From Malus domestica (lineage: Eukaryota; Streptophyta; Magnoliopsida; Rosales; Rosaceae): a stretch of DNA of 64,000 bases. The DNA lies in contig NC_091661.1 of the NCBI RefSeq assembly GCF_042453785.1, positions 28,325,501 through 28,389,500 on the forward strand, given 5' to 3'. The notes under the pieces are model-generated. The model saw nothing but the letters and a program-made list of their open reading frames with translations. It was not told the DNA's origin and ran no database searches. Within the stretch, counting starts at the first letter, position 1, and each line of letters starts with the position of its first letter. Made by a program: the position numbers and the translations under genes. Of the stretch, positions 48,818 to 60,571 are shown piece by piece.

Positions 48818-49437
48818 ATCACAAAAAGTGACCGTTTTCGCTACCTAGGATCTATCTTGCAAGAGAATGGACAATTAGATGGAGATCTTAACCATAGAAT
48901 ACAAGCTGGATGGATGAAGTGTAAGAGTGCATCCGGCGTGTTGTGTGACCGTCGTAGGCCACTGAAGCTCAAGGGAAAATTTTATAGGATAGCAATAAGG
49001 CCAGCGATGTTGTATGGCACAGAATGTTGGGCGGTGAAGCATCAACACGTACACAAATTAGGTGTAGCGGAGATGAGGATGCTTCGTGGGATGTATAGGC
49101 ACACGAGAAAGGATAAGATTGAGAATGAGGATATCCGAGGTAAAGTAGGAGTAGCCAAAATTGAAGGAAATATGAGAGAAAATCGGTTCCGGTGGTTTGG
49201 ACATGTGCAAAGAAGGCCTACTGACGCTCCGGTTCAAAAATGTGACTACGGGACAGAAGTTCAGGGCCGAAGGGGTAGAGTAAGACCTAGGAAAACTTTG
49301 GAAGAGACCCTAAGAAAAGACTTGAGTACTTGGATCTAACGGAGGACATGACACAAAACCGAACGCAATGGTGTTATAGGATTCATATAGCCGACCCCAC
49401 TTAGTGGGAAAAGGCTTTGTTGTTGTTGTTGTTGTTG
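48818..49437 (+). mobile_element. Second LINE 3' end, 5' truncated
   Basis: About 48830-49400 repeats 44752-45327 of the first LINE copy with roughly 7% difference, including a 1-bp deletion near 49322 that breaks the frame. It then continues into the true LINE 3' end: cacttagtgggaaaaggc followed by a (GTT)n tail. The first copy lacks this tail because it is cut at about 45328. Confidence 0.9.
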
Positions 49438-49452
49438 TTCATTCATAGATTG

Positions 49453-50169
49453 TCCTTGTTAAAAACTCAATTCAGCATAAAACCATTTACTTATTTAATT
49501 GCCGTGATGAAATTTAAATGTTTGTTAAAATATAGTGTTCGTCAATTTTTTTTGCACTCAATTAGATGCCTCAAATATTCTTAATTTGACTAATACATTA
49601 CAAATATAATCTATAAAGAACAACTTAAAAAATATATAATTTAAATCGTTGAAGCTCAATATAAAATAGAACTGAAAACTAATTATTTTTTATATTTGCC
49701 TTGTTTATGGGCTGTCGGTACGAGGAGTTATGATTTAAATTTTTAAAATTCGGGATATTATCATAATTCATAATATCATATATATATATATATATATATA
49801 CAGCTGGCTGGGCCATTGGCATATTAATGTCGTAATAAAAAGAGATGTTCATCATTTCGACGTTGACCCTTAATTTACCATACGTCTTCAAATATCCCGA
49901 TTTCTTTTAAGTAACGACCACACAAAGAAATGATTGACTTGATGAACAAACCCTAATCACTATTAAATAACCCTTTGCTGAATCCTTGTGAATTTAATTA
50001 GGTATATAAGCTAGAAGATGGAGAAGTTGCATGCATGAATCAATATCGATACACGTCAAGACGCAAAACAAGTGCTTCACTTAACCAAGTTTATATCACT
50101 GGAAGTCATAGGGACATTCTGTTGTATGGATAAGTTTTTATTGAAGTGATTATATTGATTTAGCGTGAA
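49453..50169. other. Intergenic AT-rich, (TA)n microsatellite
   Basis: No gene. A (TA)n run lies at about 49780-49800. Confidence 0.5.
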
Positions 50170-50395
50170 TTTGTATAAACACAAAAAGTAAAATTTTACA
50201 CAGCTTCTACAGTTACAAGCATCATGCTATATGTACACAAATTTGGTGTAAAGATCACAAATGCAACAAGTCTATATGAGAGCAGACATGGAAAGTACAA
50301 CTCTACACGGCTATTTTAATTACAAGCATTATCAGTACAAATTTGTTGTAAAGACTACAAACACAACAAATTTACATGAAAACAGACAAAATTAT
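50170..50395. repeat. Imperfect tandem duplication, about 115-bp units
   Basis: Unit 1 (about 50175-50290) and unit 2 (about 50295-50392) share ttacaagcat.at, acacaaattt.g.tgtaaaga, and acaacaa.t.tacatga.a.cagaca in the same order. They are non-coding. Confidence 0.7.
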
Positions 50396-53145
50396 CGCTA
50401 ACAAGCTAAACCACGTCAAAGCCATCACTTAACCAAGTAATGGTATGGGAATGTAGTCACTTCACAAATAGAAAAGAGATGAAAAAGTGGCTTCTTGCAT
50501 GCATGCTTAGTGCTTCCAATTATGAACTATTAAGAGATGCCTTGTCCCTTCTGCAAAGGAACTTGGAAAAGTTTCATGATAAGGAGGATGATAAAAGTAT
50601 AGTACATAGAGACAAAGAATCAATCTTCCAAAGCACATTAAAAATAGCACATTACTAAATAATTAAAAACAAATACTTCCATCCCTTTACCATATGCATA
50701 CATTGTCCACAAATTAATTTTTTTCGACAGCTCCAGCACACCACTACTGCATCTGCATGCAGCACACCAAGATTAATACCTAAAAAGCAGCACTGTAGAA
50801 CTCGTTTTTTATGGTCGAAATCAGCACTGTAGAATATATATAATAAGGAGAATGCTTGCAGTGACAAACCTTCTTTTTTGGGTGAGTGTGCCAGACAAAC
50901 CCTAATATATATGGTTAAGATCCGAAAACACAGGTATTTTAACACATATTTTGACGTTTATTTTGTAAAACTAACTTCGTAATGTATTTAAAGAATCTGA
51001 ATTGTTTATTTTTCAATTCATCATTTATAGATTAATGACTATCATTTAATTTAACAATCTTATAGATTCGAATTTATGTGATTTCTAATGGATATGATTT
51101 TAATTGAAGACCTAAAAAAATAATCAAAATTAAATCAAGCCCACAAAAAACAACTAAAATAACAACAATACTAGATTAATTTTCTAACATGCGCCCCCGA
51201 TTCTGACCTCTCTATATATATCAAATGAAATAAGCGCTTTTGTGGTGCAGTTCTAGTTATTCCAATTTAAAGGCTTCTACTTCATATATCGAAGGTCTGG
51301 AACTCCGTCTGAGAAGTTAGATTATGTTGGGGTTTTCAAAATATTGGTTACTTATGTGCTAACTAAGGTAGCTAGTGTGGTCCTGTGTTCACAAACACCA
51401 ATTGATCGGTTGCTTTCACCAAATTACAAGCAATGTGGTTTCTATTACAATCTCAAAACAAGATATACATTGCCTTATTATCCTACATATATCATCATCT
51501 TGTTTATTATGCGATCAGATTAAACGATGATTAGATACAATCACGTTAAAATATATTTTGTCCCCAAACAATTGAGGCTGGACTTTGTCATTAAACAAGT
51601 CTTTCCTTGCTGTTTGGTGTAGCTTTTCCACCGTTTAAAAAAATCCATTTTTCATAGCAAAAGCAGTTCATGCGTACGTTTTTCCAGAACAAAAGCATAT
51701 TGTAGGGATTTTTCCAAGCCAAGTTTGACTGTGCTAGTCTTAACAAAAGTGCTTTTCGACTACTTTGGCAGAAGTTGAAATACAACTTTTAACTAAAGGG
51801 AACTAAAATTCCACCGATCTATGCTCGTTTAAATACCAAATATAATGCTAATTAACCAACATAATAGGCTTAATTAGTTATATAAGAACAATTCCACCCG
51901 TTTTAAAAGGACAGAGACAAGGCAAGTGGAAAGGCATGTGAACTTTTCCAAAGAGAAATGAGAAATGGTCCTTCCCTTCCACGGTACTGCGTGGGGTGGC
52001 TATCACCCTCTAGAATAAGGAGAACCTTTCCTTTGGGGACCAATATATTATAGGGTACCTTATATTATATATCACATTCTCATATTACAACACTTACAAA
52101 AGAAAAAAGGAGTTGGTGGTGAGGGCCTGAAAAGGATGTTCGATGACGATGAAGCTCCTACCACGAAAGTCATGGATTGCTGGTGGGGAAATGACAGCGG
52201 GGATGATCGAAATAGAGGGCGGAGGAAAAGAACAAATGAGAGAGTTGAGTTAAAATTATTATCACTAAACTACAGTACTAAATAAAACAAAATTTATAAC
52301 ATTAATCTTATAGTTAAACAATTTCTAATTTAGTTTATTTTTAAGAAAGTAGGTCTTTAAAGTGTGGCGTATAAATTGGACGATCTGATGGCCAAGCAAG
52401 CAACATCCACGATGAAAATTAGAGTTGTAAAAATAAAATGCAAAAAAAATCAAGTGAGAACGTTGCTATCCAGAAAACGTAAATGCGTTAGAAAAATTCA
52501 AATGAAAAGGAAACAAATAAGAAAATAACAAAGGGAATACAAATTATTTTAGCTAAGACAAGAACTAATGGGTCACTGGACGTGGGCAAGGCAGCAGTGT
52601 GGTGTCAGAATTTCTGGTACGGCAGGCACAGCCAAAGAGAGAAAGACAACCCTACCAAAAACAAAGAAGCAACCAATTACTCACTCTCCCAACCAACCCA
52701 GTCCCAGACATTAAATATGGCATTTTATTTGAATTTTGGGTATTCGTACACGGCTAGATCTACGACCACCGGACACGTGGAGTTTCCAGGGTAGTTTGAT
52801 AAGTTTGGACCAACTAGATTGGGGAAATTGCTGGGGTTTACTATGAGGTTGCATGCAGTGGATTCTTACAATTTGAATTCGAAATTGCTGGGTGGAGAAC
52901 TGCGTGCTTCTGGTCGACCACATGACGGACGTAAGGCTACGGCCATACAACTCTAGTTATTACAAATAAAATTTGAATTTGACCGTCTACGTAGTATTTT
53001 GATTTTTTTTTAAATTTTACTCTCCATCTGATTTGTCAAATTAAACTATTATCTTATTACACTAGTTTTTTTTTTTAACAATTGCTATTATATATTTTTA
53101 CATATATAAATAATTGATAATAGAAATTCATATGACGACTAGTAC
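50396..53145. other. Intergenic, nothing recognised
   Basis: Long AT-rich stretch with short open frames only (for example 50440-50658 and 52582-52794) that show no family resemblance or splice-supported extension. Confidence 0.45.
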
Positions 53146-53482
53146 TGATTCTGATTTGGTATTGAGGTGATTCTGAAAAAAATTTGCTATAAAAAAAAGC
53201 CGGGAACTTTTTTATGTTTGGTAAACATTCAGCTTTAGTTTTTTTTTACAGTTTTGGTTGTAAAAAAACCAAAAACACAAAGCTGCAAAACCCAGCTTTG
53301 AAAAACTAGCTTTTTTCACATATGTTTTACATAAAAGTTTATCAAACACTATAATATTGTTTTTTTTTTCAAAAACATTTTTACAAAAAAGTTAACCAAA
53401 CACTCAGCTACTTTATTTTACAGCACAGCAGAAACAGTTTTTTTTTTTCAAAGCACAACAATACCAAATCACTCCCTAATCC
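53146..53482. mobile_element. MITE with gatttggtatt termini
   Basis: The left end gattctgatttggtattgag mirrors the right end caataccaaatcactccc. Inverted similarity runs inward through ttatgtttggtaaac against gttaaccaaacactcagc. It is non-coding. Confidence 0.7.
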
Positions 53483-54174
53483 CATATTCCAGCTTCTTCA
53501 GTATCGTCCATTAGTGCTAATAGTCAAACTTGTCGGTTCCATCTCCATGCCCTACACAAATAATGTCATCAATGGCTCGCCGTCAAAGCGAGCAGTTTGA
53601 TCACCTGCATATGTATCATCATCCACCACATAATTTTCACATCCATTGATTTCAAGCCCCCAAAAAATGCCATGGATATAATGATCCAAATCTCTTAGAA
53701 AACAAGGCGAGTTTGTTCTAATTGGGGTTGGACATGCTAGGTTAGTAGATGGGCAACGAAAAGAGGGACTGAGATGAGGAGAACTGAGAAGGAGGTGGAT
53801 AAGGGAGGGGACGAAATTTGCACAGAGATGGAAAACACAAGAGGGAAGAGAAAATGGGGGAGAGAAGAAAACAATAAAAAAAAATCTAATAATTAATTAA
53901 AAAGCATTTGACACTGCTGTCAAATTTGGCAGAAGATATGTCATTTCATGTCATATCACATCAGATTTGGCTTCTGGGTTGGAAATCATTGCTGCCGTCT
54001 TTTGTTACCGTTATTACTGATTTGGACATTTTGATATCTTCTTTGGAGATGCTCTAACCCTATCATTTTCAAGGTTATTCAACATAATAGTTAGAATTAT
54101 GGTGTTAAATACAATTTTTGGAACATGTTTGGAAGTGTTTTAGTTTTTTTAATAGTTGTGAAGCCCAACGTGTA

Positions 54175-54420
54175 TGAAAGTGTATTAGAGCAGGTTGACT
54201 CACGTATGAAGCTCACGACCATACGTGCTCCACGTTATTTGGTTTGTATTGTCCATGTGTTTGGCTTGAATGTTCTCACACATGAGGGGCATGTGAGAAT
54301 GCGAAGACAAAGTCTCGCGTCAATGAAAGACCAAACAATGCGAAGGCTTATAGTTAATTGTTTTGTGTAAAACCAACTTTCTTCAGATTGATGACCATGC
54401 TTTATGTGTAGCTCAATTCG
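54175..54420 (+). mobile_element. Diverged TRIM remnant related to 2873-3205
   Basis: gtattagagcaggttgactc followed by cacgtatgaag..acgtgctccacg and ttgtccatgtgt..ggcttg matches the primer-site and interior of the intact TRIM in the same order. A purine-rich gaggggcatgtgaga follows, which looks like the start of the 3' LTR. The 5' LTR is not recognisable. Confidence 0.55.
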
Positions 54421-55171
54421 CTTAATATGTTATCATCCTTTTATTATTAAAATAAGAAAGATGATTTGCTATCCATTTATATTCGAGGTGGGATCTCTTA
54501 CAATTCTACGAGTATAGATGTGCTTAATTTGACCTCAACATAAAGAAATAATGAATTTTCACTCTCTTAACTCATTCATCATACAACTAATCATGTTAAC
54601 GTCTCACTTAGTTATAAATCCCCATTACTAAGCTCGATAAAGCATAACAAGAAAACAAATCAGAAAGGTAATTTTGTCACTTTATTTTCTTCCCATACAC
54701 TTTTATTGTTTATTTATTTTTCTTTCTCTTAGTTTTGTGGTTCCTTGGTTCTCTAAAATCCATTTGCATAAGTTAAAACTTGGGTTTTATGTCCCCAGAT
54801 AAAAAATAAAGGGCAGGTTAGCTTTGTTAACTCTTCCCATGTCCTCTAAACCCAAAATGGTAATACTCCCATACAGCAACACTACACCTGCTCCTGTACT
54901 CCCTCAATCAACAAGTCAACCAATCCAACGGTCCGAACTAAGCCATTCTCTCTTCTATTTTCCTTTGTTTCTGATTCACTCCTCACACAGCTTTAGCACA
55001 CTACCACTGAAGAAAGTTAACCACACCCTCTGTTACTTTGACTCTTCTCACAGACAGTGACCACCTTCTCTTTGATCTAGAGAGAGAAGCTGAGGACAGA
55101 GAGAGAGAGAGAGTACTAGCTTGGTTCTTATAACAGAGGAGAAAACAACCATTTTCAACCCAAACCAAAAC
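54421..55171. other. Upstream region of the LRR receptor kinase gene
   Basis: Promoter and 5' leader. A pyrimidine/purine-rich leader with a (GA)n run (about 55100-55114) precedes the start codon at 55172. No specific motif is assigned. Confidence 0.5.
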
Positions 55172-58004
55172 ATGGGTTTTGCTGTTCTTCTCATCTCCTT
55201 CCTGATTTTCTTCACAAACCCCTTATGGGTTTGTGGAAACTTAGAGTTAAAAGCACTTTTGGACATGAAATCGCTTTTGGACCCCCAAAGCTTGTATCTT
55301 TCTTCGTGGACCGTCAATGGCAACCCCTGCGGCGGGTCCTTTGAAGGAATAGGGTGCAATGAGGCGGGTCAAGTCGTTAACATTTCGTTGCAGGGAAAGG
55401 GGCTCACTGGGAAGCTATCTCCCGCCATTGCAGGGCTCAAGCATTTGACTGGCATTTACTTGCATTACAACTCTCTGCATGGAGAGATTCCCAGAGAGAT
55501 TGCCAACTTGACGGAGCTGAGTGACTTGTATTTGAATGTGAATAATCTCTCCGGAGTGATCCCTCCCGAGATCGGAAATATGAGCAACTTGCAAGGTTAG
55601 CTGAATTTTTTTTCTGAAAAAGCTTTGATTTTTTTTTATTGTGGGTTTTTGTTGTTTCATTTAAGTTAATCTGAATGATTTAGGGCTAGTTTTTGGACTG
55701 CCTCTGTAAGAGTCACTTTTAGCAGAAGTACTTTTATTATAAATATGGTGAAAATTTTATTGAAAATAAACACTAGGAAGTGCTTCCATGAAAAACACTT
55801 GGATTGGAAGTGCTTCCTGGAAAAGAACTTGGACGTGCTTCTTGAAGCTTGTCCAAAAAGCACTTTTACTATAACCCAGTTTCCATCAAATGTTATTGTA
55901 AGTGCTTTTTAGTTGTCAGAAAACAATTTTAGGTTTTCCAAGCAATCAATCCCAACAGACCTTTTAAGTACATAAATAGTGGGTCTGTTGAAAGATTTGA
56001 ACTTTGTTTTTGTATGTTTTGTTTATCTTTTTGGTTATTCAAGTAGCTTTGATTTTATGTGATCCTCATTTGCATGGATGAAAAAGCACTTATTAAGTTG
56101 GCTGATTTAAGTGCTTTCTGTTTCCCAAATGACTTGTTATTAAAGTTTCAAGCTTGTTAAATTTCCTCATCTAGGGTTTGTGTTTTGCTTTTCAGTTTTG
56201 CAACTTTGCTATAATCAGCTCACCGGAAGCATTCCCACGCAGCTGGGATCTTTGAAAAACCTGAGCGTTCTTGCTCTGCAATCTAACCACTTAACCGGCG
56301 CAATACCGGCAAGTTTGGGGGACTTAGAAATGTTGATGAGACTGGATTTGAGTGTCAATCATCTTTTCGGTTCTATTCCCACAAAACTTGCTGATGCCCC
56401 GGTGCTTGAAGTTCTAGACGTTCGGAATAATACTCTATCCGGCAATGTACCTCTTGGTAAGAACAGTCTAACATCTCAAATTCTGACCTTTAGAAGAAGA
56501 AATTGCAGTACCCATTACTCATGTTGAAATGTTGAAAAAGTAATAAAACCCTTGATCAATTTCAGCTTTGAAGAGACTTAATGAAGGATTCTCTTATGAA
56601 AACAATCTGGGATTATGTGGAGCTGGATTCATGTCCTTAACCGCCTGCACTACTTCCGGTCATCCCAACGCGAGTAGACCCGAACCCTTTGGAGCCGGCG
56701 TGCCAACAAGAGACTTCCCGGAAACTGCAAATGTGCCTTTGCCCTGCAACCAAACTCGTTGCTCCAATTTGTCAAAATCCCATCAAGCCTCTGTTGCTGT
56801 TGTTGTTGGTGTCATTGTAGTAACTATTGCATTATCAGGTGTGGGGTTTGTATTCTTTACCCAACACCGACGCAGGAAACAGAAGCTTGGTAACTCATTT
56901 GATACTGCTGAAGGCCGTTTTAGTACTGACGAGGCCAAAGCCAATGGAGTTTACAGGAAGAATGGATCTCCTCTCATCAGCCTTGAGTATGCCAACGGCT
57001 GGGATCCTTTAGCTAATGGGAGGAATTTAAGTGTGTTTGCACAAGAAGTCTTCGGTAGCTTTAGATTCAATTTGGAAGAGGTGGAGACGGCTACTCAGTA
57101 TTTCTCAGAGGTGAATTTATTGGGTAAGAGTAACTTCTCTGCAACATATAAAGGAATACTACGAGATGGGTCTGCTGTTGCCATTAAGAGCATTGGCAAA
57201 TCATGCTGCAAGACGGAGGAATCTGAATTCTTGAAGGGATTGAACATGTTAACCTCGTTGAGGCACGAAAATTTGGTGAAGTTGAGAGGGTTTTGTTGCT
57301 CAAAGGGCCGGGGAGAATGCTTCCTCATTTATGACTTCGTTCCAAATGGAAATTTGCTGCAGTATCTTGATGTCAAGGACGGCGACAACCATGTTCTTGA
57401 ATGGACTACTAGGGTTTGTATTGTGAAGGGCATTGCTAAAGGTCAGTATATGTTCCTTTTTAGCTATTTTACATGGAGTCAGTTTCTGATTTATCTGTAC
57501 TGAGCTTTGTTCTGTTGGTCAGGTCTATCCTATTTACATGGATACAAGCCAAACAAACCTCCCCTTGTTCACCAAAACATCTCGGCTGAGAAGGTGCTGA
57601 TCGACCAGCGATACAACCCCTTGCTCTCCGACTCTGGCCTGCACAAGCTTCTAACCAATGATGTTGTCTTCTCAGCACTCAAGGCCAGCGCTGCAATGGG
57701 ATACCTAGCTCCCGAGTACACCACCACAGGACGGTTCACAGAGAAAAGTGACGTTTATGCATTTGGGGTGCTCATTCTCCAAATCCTATCAGGGAAGCGG
57801 AAAGTCACCAGCGCAATGCGCATTGGTGCTGAGTCAGGCAGGTTCCAAGATTTCATCGACCAAAACCTCAATGGAAGGTTCTTCGAATACGAAGCATCCA
57901 AGCTTGCAAAGACTGCTTTGCTTTGCACCCATGAGTCTGCGATTGAGAGACCTTCCATGGAAGAAGTTGTTCAGGAGTTGAGTAATTGTAGCAGTTGTGT
58001 CTGA
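55172..58004 (+). CDS. LRR receptor-like kinase with degenerate catalytic motifs
   Basis: Four exons (55172-55595, 56196-56456, 56566-57441, 57523-58004) join in frame, all in phase 1, to 680 aa. The start at 55172 gives a clean signal peptide (MGFAVLLISFLIFFTNPLWV); an upstream in-frame ATG does not exist. Next come an LRRNT-like domain with ..NPCGG..GIGC, about six LRRs (to about residue 235), a Ser/Pro-rich stretch with Cys, a membrane span (about 303-326), RRRKQK, and a kinase fold. The Lys of VAIK is present (about 435). HRD is replaced by HQN (about 537), DFG by DSG (about 557), and the Gly loop is GKSNFS; APE is kept. It is probably a pseudokinase or weak kinase. It resembles At5g51560. 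Confidence 0.94.
55675..55970. repeat. Repeat in intron 1 of the LRR kinase with aagtgcttt motifs
   Basis: aagtgctt(cc/tt) and its complement recur several times on both strands. The ends (ctagtttttggactgc and ..ttgtcagaaaacaattt) look like a diverged MITE. Borders are unclear. Confidence 0.45.
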
Positions 58005-58238
58005 CTCCTGGGTGCTGTCTTTTGTGTTCAACCATTGCGTCAGGACTATTCAGATCGGTAATGGACGACTAATGGTTAGCTGAAAACTAACTGCTAACTT
58101 CGGATGTAATTCTAGGATTTTTATGTTGTAATGTTGTGTCCTCTTTCTTGAGGACCAAGCTTTGTTGTGAATGTTGTTAGACCATTGTTTAATGTAGTAG
58201 CCTTTAGATGGTTTTTTATGTTTTGACAAAGTAAAATT

Positions 58239-58335
58239 CTAATCTAATCTAATTTACGGGGAAGGGTATTTGAACTTGGGCGTAGCGGAGGGGGCAGGCA
58301 CACTACCCTTGCCAACTAGTTAAACCGGCATTTGT
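58239..58335 (-). mobile_element. Probable tRNA-derived SINE
   Basis: On the minus strand an A-box-like tagttggcaaggg is followed about 40 bp later by a B-box-like gttcaaataccc and an A-rich end with taaattagattagatt. No target duplication was confirmed. Confidence 0.45.
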
Positions 58336-58795
58336 TGAGGTTGGATCTTATGAGGGATTTTCTTATTAATCGCATGTTTTTTAGTGCATATTCGTTTTTT
58401 GATTACTTTCATCGGCGGTGATCTATTGGCCTGCAAACCAAGACATCAGTTTGAAGGATCTCCTTGTCTCCAAATCATAGAGAAGTATGATTTGGCTTTT
58501 GTACTGATTAATTGCCAAGTTGGTCATAATTTAAGGTTTTGGTTCTCACCCTACACCCTGGTGTCTACAGAACTATATGGGCATCAGACCGAAGGTTGCT
58601 GTAGTTTTTGGGCTTGAAGAAGCTGCCTAACCCATACAAAATTCCACAGTTCAGCTCTCTTTCAATTGTAGTGGGAAGCCACCGAACCTTGTAGCATACG
58701 TGAGCATGTTGAATCTAGTGTTGAGGTCAAATTAAACACTCTCTAAGTTCTCATGTTATTAAAAGAACATGAGTTGGCTAGCTGGGGGTAAAGTG

Positions 58796-58950
58796 AAAAG
58801 AAAACTAATGAAAATGACTTGAAAACTTTGAGTTTTAACTATAAGGACAAAATAAAGGGTAAAGTGATTAGTATCAAGTTTGATTTTTTAGTGTAAAAAT
58901 GTGATTTTTCGTTAAAATGAACAGCACTGCGAGTTTTTTGTTAAAACTCC
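58796..58950. mobile_element. MITE, gttaaaactc family, copy 3
   Basis: It contains gaaaactttgagttttaact, 'ttagtgtaaaaatgtgattt' and ttgttaaaactcccg in the order seen in the copies at 11500-11641 (inverted) and 34633-34772. Confidence 0.7.
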
Positions 58951-59340
58951 CGAAACACGCCCTAAGTTCAATATTATGATTTCGCAGTTCACTTCATCAC
59001 CAAAAACCCTTTGACTACACAGTTAACATAAATAAGTTTAAAACACTTGTAAAAAATTTAACGCGTTAATAATAAAATGCATTTCCCAAAAACTTTAACT
59101 TTCTAGAAAAGTAATCCCATCACTCTAATCATGTTTTCTCAATAGTCAGTGAACGGTGAAAATTGACTTTCATTAAGTCTACTTGAGTTGGTTGTGCTAG
59201 GCTGAGTAAGTAAGATTCTAAGTAACTAATTCGATAGATCACAAAGCTTTCTCTCTCTAAATTTTCTTTTATACAGTTTCGTTCTTCATACGATTTCGTA
59301 TCATCCCTGTACAAAATTTATAAAAAGGCCCTCCTTCAAA

Positions 59341-59663
59341 GCAAAGTCCATCGAGAGTGGATTACCCGGCACCCAACACACAAAACAGGCCGGCCCCCAG
59401 CCAAATCACTCCACCCCAGCCGAATAGACTGGCACCCAACCCAAGCCAGGCAAAAAGATCGGCCCAGAATCAACAGACCCAACTGCTGGGCCATCCACGT
59501 TGTCGATGTCGACGCCAGCTCTTCCCACAACCTTCAACCTCTCGCGCAGAGGACTTGAACACCGTGTGGGTGATCTTGGTCCCACTACACACGATCAACA
59601 CGTCGCAGAGCGAGATCTTGGTGCAGAGCTGCTCGGGGCTGAGATTGTATGAGCAGTTGACAT
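59341..59663. other. GC-rich stretch of unknown origin
   Basis: A cytosine-rich block (59350-59460) is followed by a gene-like 59520-59650 segment that is open on both strands. gagtggattacccggc near 59351 is nearly repeated at 59680 (gagtggattgcccggc), which suggests duplicated element ends. No function can be assigned. Confidence 0.4.
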
Positions 59664-60293
59664 TAGAGCAAGTCCACTAGGAGTGGATTGCCCGGCGGCG
59701 CGAGCTTTTCTGAGATGAGGACGATGGGATTGGCGTTGAGTTCGCAGTACACAACACCACGACCAGCCACGGAGGAGCTCGGCGGTGCGAGGTGGGAGTT
59801 ACTGAGAAAGCAAAGAGGGAGGCCTTGGAGGTGAGAGAGAGGGTGGGGAATCGGAAAAATGGGGAGCGGATTTGGGACGGCGACGGTGTGTGTCAAGTGT
59901 ATATGGGTGTAATTTATAATAATATTTTATAAGGGAATTGTTATTAGCACTCCAAAAATCTCATTCTACACTCCAAACTTTCTATATTAGGAAAGAAAAA
60001 TACACTTGTGAGGAGTGTAAAATAAGATTTTTGAAGTGCCAATAACAACCTTCCTTTTATAAAAATATCAAAAATTAATAATATATTTTTATAAAGTCAT
60101 AAAATAAAAATAAGATTATTTTATTATTTTATAATAAAAATAATAATATTTTAATAAAATTGACTAGGCTATTTTTTGTTAGGGGTGGAGATGCAATTGG
60201 CTTATTACTGTTCATTGGGGTCTATCATTGTTCACTAAGTGGATTAAATAGGTTAGGTGCTTGCGCATTTTTTTTAGGGGTGGACTTGCTCTA
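59664..60293. mobile_element. Possible TIR element carrying a GC-rich gene-like fragment
   Basis: tagagcaagtccac at 59664-59677 is a perfect inverted match to gtggacttgctcta at 60280-60293. Inside lies a GC-rich 59690-59900 segment, unlike its AT-rich surroundings, and a nested MITE (59931-60055). No clear target duplication was found, so the element call is tentative. Confidence 0.45.
59931..60055. mobile_element. Short MITE with ttgttatt..gcact termini
   Basis: The left end gggaattgttattagcactc mirrors the right end gaagtgccaataacaacctt. The inner tctcattctacactccaaa also mirrors gagtgtaaaataaga. A diverged relative lies at about 60690-60830. Confidence 0.75.
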
Positions 60294-60329
60294 AGATAGT
60301 TTAAAAAAAAAAGGTAGAACAATCTATTG

Positions 60330-60571
60330 ACACTAGAAAACAATCGCTTAAATCAAAACAAAATTTAGCACTCACTGATTGCAAGTTTAAAAATGTCATT
60401 ATTAATACGTAAAAATAGCTACAAACATAACGTTCACTAAATAATCAAAAGACACTAGAAAATAATCACTTAAATCAAAACAAAGTTTAGCATTCACTGA
60501 TTGCAAGTTTAAAAATGTCATTATTAATACGTAAAAAGAGTTACAAACATAATGTTCATTAAATAACAAAA
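60330..60571. repeat. Tandem duplication with 121-bp period, two copies
   Basis: gacactagaaaacaatcgct at 60330 and gacactagaaaataatcact at 60451 begin two nearly identical units. The copies differ at only a few positions, so the event is recent. They are non-coding. Confidence 0.9.

Larger units (their letters stand above)
42106..49437 (+). mobile_element. 7.3-kb composite insertion bounded by 15-bp target duplication
   Basis: ttcattcatagattg occurs at 42091-42105 and at 49438-49452. Between them lie, in order: an RTE-type LINE (to about 45328), a 5'-truncated gypsy fragment with antisense ORF (about 45329-48817), and a second, 5'-truncated LINE copy (about 48818-49437) ending in a (GTT)n tail directly against the right duplication. 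Bounding by one duplication indicates that the outer ends came from one target-primed insertion. Confidence 0.85.
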
